IMG/VR virus record: IMGVR_UViG_3300036944_000617
Coordinates: 1 to 40,563 of that record
Length of the DNA: 40,563 nt
Source of the DNA: a virus
Reading direction: 5' to 3' (one strand)
Under the pieces are notes generated by a model that saw only the letters and a program-made list of their open reading frames with translations, searched no databases and was not told the DNA's origin. Position 1 is the stretch's first letter. Every line of letters starts with the position of its first letter. Positions 7,230 through 14,150 of the stretch are shown piece by piece. The position numbers were made by a program, and so were the translations under genes.

Positions 7230-7494
7230 ATGCTTGCTTGGTATGTTCTTTTACATAAGTTACAAACTCCTCGGCCAGCATAGACAGCGAAGTCTTTCCT
7301 TGCTCACTTTTGATGAAGTCGTTTACTTTTGTTAAGTTCATAGACAAGCAAACTTGCTGATCTACAGTTAAGGCTTGCCCAAAAGAAACATACGTATCAA
7401 ACTTCTGAAGAGCACTTAGCACGGCAACTGGATTGCTGCGAACAGCTTGAACCAGCATTTCGGGAGTGATAACTTTTAGTAGATCAGCGAGCAT
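7228..7494 (-). CDS. hypothetical protein, 88 aa
   Basis: This small, mostly helical, soluble-looking protein has no signal peptide or membrane segment and matches no family I recognise. It is the last gene of the minus-strand transcription unit and ends in the bidirectional terminator. It starts 3 nt after the stop of the upstream gene without a clear ribosome site, so its translation is probably coupled. The sequence shows short amphipathic helices (for example PEMLVQAVRSNPVAVLSALQ) and a C-terminal basic end. A virion or tail-accessory role is only suggested by its position behind probable structural genes. Confidence 0.7.
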   Translation of the reverse strand: MLADLLKVITPEMLVQAVRSNPVAVLSALQKFDTYVSFGQALTVDQQVCLSMNLTKVNDFIKSEQGKTSLSMLAEEFVTYVKEHTKQA

Positions 7495-7497
7495 AGA

Positions 7498-8694
7498 TTA
7501 GCTTACGCGAGTGTTGGCAGCAGTTTGTGAGTTACCTGACACAGTGCCTGAACCAATGTTCAATACACCTTGTTGGATGTGTTGATTTTGTTGGTACAGA
7601 GCCTGTAGGTGAGCACCTAGCACAGCAAGTTGCTGAGCTTGTTGCTGTGATTGTTGTTGCTGAGCTACGGCTTGAGCAGTGTTAGTGTTGCTGATGGTAA
7701 TGTTACCTTCAACACCACGTAGACGGCCTTCATTGCGTAGTTCGGTTACTTCGTTGGCTAGTTGAGTGATTAGACGTGAGTCATTGGTCTTGTCGATTGA
7801 CTGGATTAAGGCACGAGTCTTGTCACCGTCAGCTGTGACTGCTTGATTTAGCAGCCATGAGCTTTGTAGAGCTTGTGTAGCCGCGTCTTTGGTAGCCAGC
7901 AGATTGGCGGTACCTTGTGCCACAACAGCAGCTGCAGTATCAGAGAATCCTTTTTGGTTCATCTGAGTTTGCATATTTTGATTGGCCATAATAGCAGAAT
8001 TACCTGCTCCCACAGCACCAATTACTGAAGCAGTAGTTTGAGAAATGCTGTTGTTTAGGTCCATCTGAGCACCGGCTAGTGCTAGTTGAATTTGACCTTC
8101 GGCTAAGGGTACAGCTGCTTTAATATCTCCAAGACTTTGCATAATTGCAGCGTTGTTGACAACTGATTCAACACCTTGTAGTGTTGCTGCAGGTCCAACT
8201 ACACCGTCAACGCCGCCACCAAGACCGTTAAGACCGTTGCGACCTAGTAAGGCACCGCCTAGGATACCGCCTAGTAAGCCAGCTCCTAGACCACCGCCTA
8301 GAGCTCCGCCCATACCTTGATTGGGGTTAGCAAATAAATTTACTGTTTCCATTGGATTCATGATTTTTCCTTGATTGATTTCTGTGCCCGTATAGGCACT
8401 TGGTTCACTTGTTGCAACGTCCATACTTGCAGAACGTTGCGTTACTTGTAAGGTATCCACGTTATCACCGTACTGTATAATAACAGTAGAAGCTGATTCA
8501 CTCGATCCCTTAACGTCAAAATAAACAACATCGCCTGACCTTCCATATAGTCGATCTAAAGGTTTAGCTTCTTGATCGTTTATGTAAGCATGGACTTTTG
8601 TTGAAGGAGGTTGTACTGTTACCAATATCATACCATCCGTTGGTATAACAACTTTGTTAGTAGCGCCACCTGTGGGAGTTTCTAATGACCACAT
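7498..8694 (-). CDS. probable structural protein with Gly-rich hydrophobic core and Gln-rich tail
   Basis: The start at 8694 is preferred, with AAGGA 6 nt upstream, over an ATG at 8724 that would overlap the preceding gene; this gives 398 aa. Roughly residues 1-85 look like a beta-sandwich domain. A strongly glycine-rich hydrophobic stretch follows (GMGGALGGGLGAGLLGG near 125-141), then a long alpha-helical, Ala/Asn/Gln-rich part, a short beta segment with ISNTNTA near residue 335, and a Gln-rich run (AQQQQSQQQAQQ) before a low-complexity end. The glycine stretch could be membrane-active or a packing element. I do not recognise the family. The context (after collagen and fibre-like genes, under the 10456-10484 promoter) suggests a virion protein; that is inference. 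Confidence 0.7.
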   Translation of the reverse strand: MWSLETPTGGATNKVVIPTDGMILVTVQPPSTKVHAYINDQEAKPLDRLYGRSGDVVYFDVKGSSESASTVIIQYGDNVDTLQVTQRSASMDVATSEPSAYTGTEINQGKIMNPMETVNLFANPNQGMGGALGGGLGAGLLGGILGGALLGRNGLNGLGGGVDGVVGPAATLQGVESVVNNAAIMQSLGDIKAAVPLAEGQIQLALAGAQMDLNNSISQTTASVIGAVGAGNSAIMANQNMQTQMNQKGFSDTAAAVVAQGTANLLATKDAATQALQSSWLLNQAVTADGDKTRALIQSIDKTNDSRLITQLANEVTELRNEGRLRGVEGNITISNTNTAQAVAQQQQSQQQAQQLAVLGAHLQALYQQNQHIQQGVLNIGSGTVSGNSQTAANTRVS

Positions 8695-8713
8695 TGCTGT
8701 TCCTTGTTGAAAG

Positions 8714-9316
8714 TTATACAGCACTCAAGTACTGTACTGTTCCTACTAAACGAGTATTGGTCTTTACATCTGCTTGAGTTAGCTGAGTTAATGATTTTTT
8801 TGGTTCTTTTTGGAACCATAAATCGCCTTGTGTACTGGTTGCAATTACTGAACCAGAAATATAATTAGTGTTTGTATTCATGTCTTCAAAGTAACCTATT
8901 AACACAACACCAACGTATCCTGTACTGTTTTCGGAACTAAAAGGTAGTCCAGAAAGTTTAAGAGTTGAAGCGTTACTACCGCCTACTATAGTAGTTACAG
9001 TAATGTCAAAAGTGCAAGTAACTAAATTGCCGGATTTTACATAACGTGCAGTTTTGGTATTTAAAGAAATAACACCTGGAACGCTGGGCGTTAACACAGG
9101 AACCCAGTTGCCTACTATGCTAGATCCACCGCTTGCAGAAATTGTTCCGTCTACTGCAACTGTAATTCCACTACCAATTTTAACTACGCCTAGTTGTACA
9201 GCAGTAGCAATTTCTGCATCTAGTACAACAGGCACTATGGCATTTACAATTGGAGCAGGAGTTTGTTTTAAGGCTAAACCTGCTAGCGTAGTAGCCGTGG
9301 GTTTTGTGTAAGCCAT
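8714..9316 (-). CDS. fibre-like structural protein
   Basis: The 200-aa product begins MAYTKPTATTL. It contains the segment LGVVKIGSGITV (about 42-53), a turn-rich repeat common in phage tail-fibre shafts, and a C-terminal beta-rich domain with ARYVKSGNLVTCTFDI, a pattern frequent in terminal domains of phage fibres. Its start overlaps the preceding stop as TAATG. It shares the MAY start and the GVV/GSGI pattern with the upstream gene. No signal peptide or catalytic motif is visible. It is probably a tail or head-decoration fibre; the receptor and position in the virion are unknown. Confidence 0.65.
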   Translation of the reverse strand: MAYTKPTATTLAGLALKQTPAPIVNAIVPVVLDAEIATAVQLGVVKIGSGITVAVDGTISASGGSSIVGNWVPVLTPSVPGVISLNTKTARYVKSGNLVTCTFDITVTTIVGGSNASTLKLSGLPFSSENSTGYVGVVLIGYFEDMNTNTNYISGSVIATSTQGDLWFQKEPKKSLTQLTQADVKTNTRLVGTVQYLSAV

Positions 9317-9858
9317 TACACCACGTTCCAGTTAGTTCCGCGGAAGATGAAAGTTGCTGATGCATTTGAAGCAAATGCAAGCACAAAACCTGCAGGACTA
9401 GCAATACCTTCTACTGTGTCTAGTAAATTTCCTACAACGGTTACGTCAGCCAAGTTGCCAAATTCTGATTTTACAACGTATTCATCACCATCTGTGCCAG
9501 CTGGCAGAGTAAGAGTAACCGGAGCAACTGCAATTACGCCAACGTAGTAGTCTGTGGTTAAAATAGGGCCAGTAACTGCTACTAAACGTGTGGCTACTGG
9601 AGGAGTAGCCGTCGCATTAATTGTCAGGGTTGGAGCAACACCAGTAATTGTAATACCTGTGCCAGCTGTTAGGGTGGTAATTACGCGATTGCCACTATCA
9701 GTAACGGCACCTGTGCTGGTTACTGTTGCAAATGTTGGGTTAGCTGTAGTTGCCACACTTTGTGGTAGGTCGATTACGCCAGCAACAACGTTGATGTTTG
9801 TGCCTACTTCTACAACACCAAAATTAGTGGTGGAAGCTAAGGGAGTATTATAAGCCAT
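9316..9858 (-). CDS. fibre-like structural protein with C-terminal TDYxxxV domain
   Basis: This 180-aa protein starts MAYNTP after an AAAGGAAA ribosome site. Residues 1-35 carry the GVVEVGTNINV shaft-type repeat. NPTFATVTSTGAV (about 40-52) is a familiar fibre repeat. The last 85 residues form a domain shared with the neighbouring 9869-10393 product: TDYYVGVIAVAP, LPAGTDGDEYVVK and a final GTNWNVV. Such domains are common at the ends of phage fibres and in multi-copy decoration proteins. It overlaps the next gene by one base. A virion role is strongly suggested; the exact location is not. Confidence 0.65.
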   Translation of the reverse strand: MAYNTPLASTTNFGVVEVGTNINVVAGVIDLPQSVATTANPTFATVTSTGAVTDSGNRVITTLTAGTGITITGVAPTLTINATATPPVATRLVAVTGPILTTDYYVGVIAVAPVTLTLPAGTDGDEYVVKSEFGNLADVTVVGNLLDTVEGIASPAGFVLAFASNASATFIFRGTNWNVV

Positions 9859-9868
9859 GATTTTTCCT

Positions 9869-10393
9869 TTAAATTACATTCCACTCTGTGCCCGTAAACA
9901 CAAGAGTGATGCTAGCATAATTGACATTAATAACATAGCTTGCCAACCCATCAATGGTTGTTGAAGCTGTTACAGTGATTGGATTTGTTTGTGCGTCACC
10001 GTCTGAGTCTTTTACAACAAACACAGTTCCTAGCGGACTAGCCGGTAATATAATGCTTGCTGGAGCAGCTACATCAACTGCCAGTAAATAGTCTGTTGAC
10101 AGTACTAAGTACGGTGTAGCATTTACCAAAGTAACGGACACAGGACTTGGGTCACCAGGTGGACCAGGCGGGCCGGGTGGGCCGGGTGGGCCCACTGGTC
10201 CGGGCGCAGAGTTTATAACATTTATGGTGTCATTGCCTGGGCCAAAAAAACCAAAGCCGCCAAATCCATCAAGCATTTGAGATTGTTGCAGAGGACCTAG
10301 TGTTTGTGATTGTTGTAGTGGGCCAAACATTTGTGATTGCATAGGTCCAATAAACGGCATGGGCGCTGGCAAGGGCAGTGGAGATTGAAACAT
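9869..10393 (-). CDS. collagen-like structural protein with C-terminal TDYxxxV domain
   Basis: The 174-aa product has three parts. A Pro/Gln/Met-rich N-terminus with imperfect GPLQQSQ repeats (about 18-45) leads into a Gly/Phe-rich stretch. A short collagen-like triplet run follows (GPVGPPGPPGPPGPPGD, about 65-81). A C-terminal beta domain (about 85-174) is paralogous to that of the next gene (STDYLLAVDV, VFVVKDSDGDA, final GTEWNVI). An AAAGGTG ribosome site precedes the ATG. It is the first gene of a unit under the promoter at 10456-10484. It is likely a trimeric spike or fibre, since collagen triplets in phages form trimeric rods. Function beyond that is unknown. Confidence 0.7.
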   Translation of the reverse strand: MFQSPLPLPAPMPFIGPMQSQMFGPLQQSQTLGPLQQSQMLDGFGGFGFFGPGNDTINVINSAPGPVGPPGPPGPPGPPGDPSPVSVTLVNATPYLVLSTDYLLAVDVAAPASIILPASPLGTVFVVKDSDGDAQTNPITVTASTTIDGLASYVINVNYASITLVFTGTEWNVI

Positions 10394-10455
10394 AAGGCAC
10401 CTTTGTGTAAGATAGTTTGGTGTAAAAACTTTTACTCCAATTTCAATATAAGTAT

Positions 10456-10484
10456 ATTATATACTTTGTGCAAAATAAAATCAA
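10456..10484 (-). promoter_or_regulatory. sigma70-type promoter, minus strand
   Basis: Read on the minus strand, TTGATT (10479-10484) and TATAAT (10456-10461) are separated by 17 bp. It lies between a terminator (10518-10544) and the collagen-like gene starting at 10393, so it should start a separate transcript for the last five genes (10393 down to 7228). The leader would be about 55 nt. Confidence 0.75.
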
Positions 10485-10517
10485 CACCAAAATTTTATGC
10501 CTTAAAATTTGGACGAG

Positions 10518-10544
10518 AAAAAGCCCGCGTAAAAGCGGGCTTTT
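10518..10544 (-). terminator. rho-independent terminator
   Basis: A 10-bp perfect stem (AAAAGCCCGC 10519-10528 with GCGGGCTTTT 10535-10544) has a 6-nt loop. On the minus strand it ends in TTTTT and lies 4 nt past the stop codon at 10548, closing the lysis/PhoH unit. The reverse strand also has a T-run, so it could act both ways, but no plus-strand gene points at it. Confidence 0.9.
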
Positions 10545-10547
10545 GTG

Positions 10548-10928
10548 TTAGTTGTCTATAAAAGCAAGCAGTTGAGCTGCCTGATCCATTTCTTTTGCAT
10601 TGTCGCGTTCTCGCATAATCTGATCACGTTTTTCACGACTCCAGGAAAATCCACCGTCTCCGCCCCACAAGTCCCAAGCTACTCGGCCCTTGCTGGGAAA
10701 CCCTTCTTCGCCTGAGCTAAAACCAGTGGCCCTTTTATCTACTTCATGGCGCGAAAAGAAGCTGTACATGCGCAGTACTGTTGAGGCTGACAGGGGTTCA
10801 CGATCTTTTAGCTGATTTGCTCTAGCCAGCCCAACTAGGGTACCGCCGGGCTTGCCTTCCGATTTCCATTTTAAGGCTCTTTTTGCGGCAGATGCCATGC
10901 CTTCTGTTGGTGTGTATGTCTCTGCCAT
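10548..10928 (-). CDS. conserved phage protein, 126 aa, WDLWGGD motif
   Basis: The start at 10928 is chosen for the AAAGGAAC ribosome site just upstream; a longer frame from 10988 would run deep into phoH. The protein has an N-terminal helical part (AAKRALKWKSEGKPGGTLVGLARA), then FFSRHEVD, a glycine/serine stretch and WDLWGGDGGFSW. This order of motifs (GGT-VG-ARA, F-RHEVD, WDLWGGD) recurs in proteins of many tailed phages, where it is usually left unnamed. I cannot assign a function. Its close pairing behind phoH and position before the terminator suggest a late or accessory role. Confidence 0.75.
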   Translation of the reverse strand: MAETYTPTEGMASAAKRALKWKSEGKPGGTLVGLARANQLKDREPLSASTVLRMYSFFSRHEVDKRATGFSSGEEGFPSKGRVAWDLWGGDGGFSWSREKRDQIMRERDNAKEMDQAAQLLAFIDN

Positions 10929-10938
10929 ACGAGTTCCT

Positions 10939-11682
10939 TTATTTACGGTAAGCAATAATAATCTGCTTACACATTTTTGATCGTACAATGTCTTCGTCTA
11001 TGAATCTTACAACTTCAATGCCTGGTAAACCTTCTAGGCGTTTTACTGCATCCATTAAACCTGAGTCTGAAATATCGCTCTGGTCTTGATCTCCTGAAAG
11101 AATAATTTTAGTATTCTTGCCGATTCGGCTAAGCAGCATCTGAAACTCTTGCTTTGTCATCTGTTGGCACTCGTCAACTAAAACAATAGCGTTGTCAAAT
11201 GTAGCTCCACGCATAAATCCCAGTGGCCGTGGTTCAATGGTTTTTGACTTTAAGGCATACTCATAAAACCCACTACCTAAACTTTTATGAAACACAGAGT
11301 CAAAAGGTTCTAGGTAAGGTGCATATTTTTCTTCTAGGCTACCGGGTAAGAATCCTAAACCTCTACCTGTTTCTACGTTGGGTCTGGTTAAGATAATTCT
11401 GTCTACTCGTTTGTAGTACAGCTCCTGCGCAGCGTAACTTGCTGCAACGTATGTTTTACCTGTACCGGCTGAACCGATGCCAAAAACAATATCATTGTTT
11501 TGTATGGCTTCTAAATAAGTTTCCTGAATGTAGTTTAAGGGCTTTACTTCGCGAAATGTTGGAGCTTGAGAAACTTTGGTTTCTGGGACTTCAACACGTT
11601 GCTTGTTAGCACGTTGCTTGCTTGCACTAGGAGAAAATAAGTCTTCACCACGACGTGCTCTTTTACCGCTGGATCTTGCCAT
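10939..11682 (-). CDS. phoH: PhoH-like ATPase
   Basis: The 247-aa protein has a variable basic N-terminus (1-45) and then the PhoH P-loop core: Walker A GSAGTGKT at 70-77, TRPNVETGRGLGFLPG at 99-114 (the family's hallmark), Walker B IVLVDE at 166-171 followed by CQQM, and a sensor-like SGDQDQSD segment near 197-204. An AAGGA ribosome site precedes the ATG. PhoH proteins are cytoplasmic ATPases related to superfamily 1 helicases. They are common in marine and freshwater phages and are linked to phosphate starvation in bacteria, but their phage function is unsettled; an RNA-related role has been proposed. It lies just downstream of the lysozyme, an unusual neighbourhood. Confidence 0.95.
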   Translation of the reverse strand: MARSSGKRARRGEDLFSPSASKQRANKQRVEVPETKVSQAPTFREVKPLNYIQETYLEAIQNNDIVFGIGSAGTGKTYVAASYAAQELYYKRVDRIILTRPNVETGRGLGFLPGSLEEKYAPYLEPFDSVFHKSLGSGFYEYALKSKTIEPRPLGFMRGATFDNAIVLVDECQQMTKQEFQMLLSRIGKNTKIILSGDQDQSDISDSGLMDAVKRLEGLPGIEVVRFIDEDIVRSKMCKQIIIAYRK

Positions 11683-11704
11683 AAGTATCCTTTTTTAATT
11701 GAAC

Positions 11705-12172
11705 TCAGCCCTGTAAAAGTAGGGCTTCTGCTTGTCGGCGGCGGGTCAAACCTGGTAATACGCGTCCTGCCGCTTTATTCCACTTTAAAATTTCTTGACT
11801 TGCGCCAGTCCAGTCTTTGGCATCAATACGTTTTTTAAAAGTTGAAATTCTATAGTTACCCAATCCGCAATTATAAGCAAAACTAATTACGGCGGCCACT
11901 TTTACGTCAGGTGCTGAAGCTAAACTTGGGCTCAACTTCAGTAATTCCTGATAAAAGTAAAGTAAATGTTTGTTTAGCTCTTGTTGTGCTTTTTCCTGAG
12001 TCCATATAGTAGTTTTAGTAACGTCTGGACCAGTACAACCCCAACCTATGGTCCAAGGCTCGCGGCCTGTGCCAGGGTCAGGGTATGCTGCACAACCGCC
12101 GTCTGGTAGTCTGCGAGCATAACCTTCAAAAGGTTTTACCAGCAAATCACCGGCTAAGTTAACGGCTTTCAT
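11705..12172 (-). CDS. endolysin, GH24 (T4-type) lysozyme
   Basis: This 155-aa muramidase-type endolysin has the GH24 catalytic layout: Glu16 (KPFEGY), Asp32 (AYPDPG) and Thr41 (WTIGWG), then a helical lobe with AAVISFAYNCGLGNYRIST and the typical C-terminal GLTRRRQAEALLL. It hydrolyses the MurNAc-GlcNAc bond of peptidoglycan. There is no signal peptide or SAR segment, so it should need a holin to reach the wall; the holin gene lies directly upstream and overlaps by 4 nt (ATGA), which couples their translation. The spacing between Glu16 and Asp32 is longer than in T4 lysozyme (E11/D20). The family call is firm; the exact Asp is by position. Confidence 0.94.
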   Translation of the reverse strand: MKAVNLAGDLLVKPFEGYARRLPDGGCAAYPDPGTGREPWTIGWGCTGPDVTKTTIWTQEKAQQELNKHLLYFYQELLKLSPSLASAPDVKVAAVISFAYNCGLGNYRISTFKKRIDAKDWTGASQEILKWNKAAGRVLPGLTRRRQAEALLLQG

Positions 12173-12651
12173 TTTTGAGGTTTTTCTATGGTACGTCCCA
12201 CAAACCAGAATGTAAGAATCATGTTCAACATAGCAAAGTCTTCTGAGTGCCAGTTGGCTCGCAACACTAAATTCCAGTCTGCGTTATGTTGCAGCGCATA
12301 GATAATTATCAGTGTTTTTGTAAGCACATACATGCCAAACAGCACATAGGTAACTACTGGTCGTACTAGGGCACTTAAAGCTGCTACCCACCGATAACTA
12401 TTTGAAGCACTTTGGGATTGCTCTTTGAACGCTTCTTGAATTGCTCCCAGTTGTGCAGTGCTGTGGTCCACGTACTTTTGTTCCAAGACAATGGCACCGC
12501 GCTGCTTTTCTAGGTCAGTTTGTAGGCTGAACATTTTCAGTTCGTGTGAGCGTTCATTTACTCGGTCAAACTGCTTGATTAATTCAGGTGCTAAGCGAAA
12601 CAATCCGCCCAGCACGCTGCCTAAAATACCGTGTGTTAAAAATTCTAACAT
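12169..12651 (-). CDS. holin, 3-TM GTA-type
   Basis: The 160-aa product fits the 3-TM holin family first described in gene transfer agents: an N-terminal Gly/Leu-rich helix (3-20), a charged helical linker (28-80), a long hydrophobic block (about 88-120, LVRPVVTYVLFGMYVLTKTLIIIYAL segment) and a last membrane segment MLNMILTFWFVGRTIEK (141-157) ending in the family's FWF-G-R pattern. It would form lesions in the inner membrane that release the lysozyme encoded next, with which it overlaps by 4 nt. It overlaps the preceding glycosyltransferase by 7 nt. I see no spanin genes nearby. Confidence 0.8.
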   Translation of the reverse strand: MLEFLTHGILGSVLGGLFRLAPELIKQFDRVNERSHELKMFSLQTDLEKQRGAIVLEQKYVDHSTAQLGAIQEAFKEQSQSASNSYRWVAALSALVRPVVTYVLFGMYVLTKTLIIIYALQHNADWNLVLRANWHSEDFAMLNMILTFWFVGRTIEKPQK

Positions 12652-13715
12652 AGTTTGCTTTCTTTGATAAGCCGCAAGTTTGCCTGTAAGCGAGGATCAT
12701 GAGGTTCTAAGTCTACCGCCTGTTTAGCATAGCGTAGTGCTTCTGGAAATAACTGCAAGTTCCAAGCTGCTATGGCTGCTAAGTCATGTGCTTGGTAACC
12801 CCATACCAGTGGATCACATGTGTATACCAGCTCTCTGTCTACAATACGTAAGGCACGGGTAGCTGCCTGATAGCAGGCTGGCCAGTCTGATTTCTTATAC
12901 GCCAGCATTGCCAGTCCACACCAAGGTTCTCGGGTATTAGGAGCTGTTTTTGAGGCTTCTTCCAGCCAGTGTTCTGCTGCAGCCAAGTCGCCTAGGTTCT
13001 CAAAACATTGGGCCAGTAAACGCTGTGCGTAGCACCGCTCGTTTGGCCAAGTTGCGCTGGGCATGTTCAAGTATAGTTGCAGTGCTTGAATAGCTTCACT
13101 CCAACGTGAATAAAAAGTCAACTCACGTGCGTAGTAGAATGCGTTTCTGGAGCAGTAAGGATCTTCTGTGACTGCTAAGTGTAGCAGGTCTAGGTACTGA
13201 CCACGAGACTTTGTGGGATCTGGGTGGTGGGATACTAGGAGTTCTGTGGTTTCTGCCCAGGTTTCTGTGATCCTGGCATCTGCGCGGGGATACTCGTGGC
13301 AGGGGTGATGCCAGTGGTAGCCGTGGCGAGCATGAATCTTTTCGTACTGAAAACGAATGCCTTGACCCCAGTCAAATCCATAACGTAGGCGTGTGGTGCC
13401 GGGCGTCCAGGCTTGTTCCAGCTTTTCTCGCCAACCCGGTTCCAGCACCTCGTCTAAGTCTAGTGAAACACAAACATCTACGTCACGAGGCACTAGGCTC
13501 AGCGCAGCGTCGCGCGCTTTGTCAAACCGCCAAGGCGTAACACAGATGCTATATACCTGAGCCCCCAGGCTTTCGGCTAAAGATTGCGTGTTGTCTGTGC
13601 TGCCTGTGTCTGCAATTATCACACAATCTGCTGCTTGAGCAGACTGCATAAAACGCTCCACAAACTGTTCTTCGTTTTTTGAAATAGCATACACTGCAAT
13701 CTTTAGTTTACTCAC
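12645..13715 (-). CDS. family 2 glycosyltransferase with C-terminal TPR-like repeats
   Basis: The start codon is GTG at 13715 with TAAGGAA 6 nt upstream. The 356-aa protein opens with a GT-A fold: AVYAISKNEE (8-16), the nucleotide-binding ADTGSTDNT (35-43), and the metal-binding DxD in SLDLDE (Asp86/Asp88). Then come about 180 residues of helical pairs (about 175-350) with TPR features such as WSEAIQALQLYL, LGDLAAAEHWLEEA and FPEALRYAKQAVDLEP. GT2 enzymes move sugars from nucleotide donors; a TPR tail usually binds a protein partner, as in O-glycosylating systems. It sits between fibre genes and the lysis cassette. Its target (virion protein, DNA or host surface) is not shown by the sequence. 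Confidence 0.88.
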   Translation of the reverse strand: MSKLKIAVYAISKNEEQFVERFMQSAQAADCVIIADTGSTDNTQSLAESLGAQVYSICVTPWRFDKARDAALSLVPRDVDVCVSLDLDEVLEPGWREKLEQAWTPGTTRLRYGFDWGQGIRFQYEKIHARHGYHWHHPCHEYPRADARITETWAETTELLVSHHPDPTKSRGQYLDLLHLAVTEDPYCSRNAFYYARELTFYSRWSEAIQALQLYLNMPSATWPNERCYAQRLLAQCFENLGDLAAAEHWLEEASKTAPNTREPWCGLAMLAYKKSDWPACYQAATRALRIVDRELVYTCDPLVWGYQAHDLAAIAAWNLQLFPEALRYAKQAVDLEPHDPRLQANLRLIKESKLC

Positions 13716-13724
13716 TGTGATTCC

Positions 13725-14138
13725 TTAAGGGGTTGTTGGGTACTGGGCTCTGATTTCGGCTACTTTGAGGAGCCACTGTTCCATAGTGACTTCTCCGCGT
13801 TGTGCTTTGAAGAATAAGGGGTCTGCCTGTTCTCTGTAAGCTACTGCTCTGCTAGACTTCATTGCCACATCTTGAGCAGCTAACTCTTCTGCTAATTCTT
13901 CCGCAGTTTTATTTACAACTTGAACTGTAAATACTTCTCCGTTTTCAATCACAGGTTGAGCAGGTACTAGCTTTTGAGTTTTATAATCGTACGGCTTGTG
14001 CATATTTACCGGCAACAAAGAGTTTTCCAGCATAAAATCTGCAGGTACACCTTGTAGCGGAAAGGATGTATTGGGAAATAGAGCTTGATGATCGGCAATC
14101 TCTAAGATTGTGGAGTCTTGTACTCGTGCAATTAACAT
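13725..14138 (-). CDS. small tail-fibre-associated protein (assembly-chaperone-like)
   Basis: The 137-aa protein starts with LIARVQDSTILEIADHQALFP and ends with AYREQADPLFFKAQRGEVTMEQW, a C-terminal motif I have seen in many small phage proteins that follow tail-fibre genes. The middle has a coiled, acidic helix (KTAEELAEELAAQDVA). There is no signal peptide or membrane segment. It lies directly downstream of the LamG-type adhesin, with an AGGAA ribosome site, where fibre assembly chaperones usually sit. The chaperone role is inferred from place and motif, not shown. Confidence 0.6.
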   Translation of the reverse strand: MLIARVQDSTILEIADHQALFPNTSFPLQGVPADFMLENSLLPVNMHKPYDYKTQKLVPAQPVIENGEVFTVQVVNKTAEELAEELAAQDVAMKSSRAVAYREQADPLFFKAQRGEVTMEQWLLKVAEIRAQYPTTP

Positions 14139-14150
14139 AAAAATTCCTGA

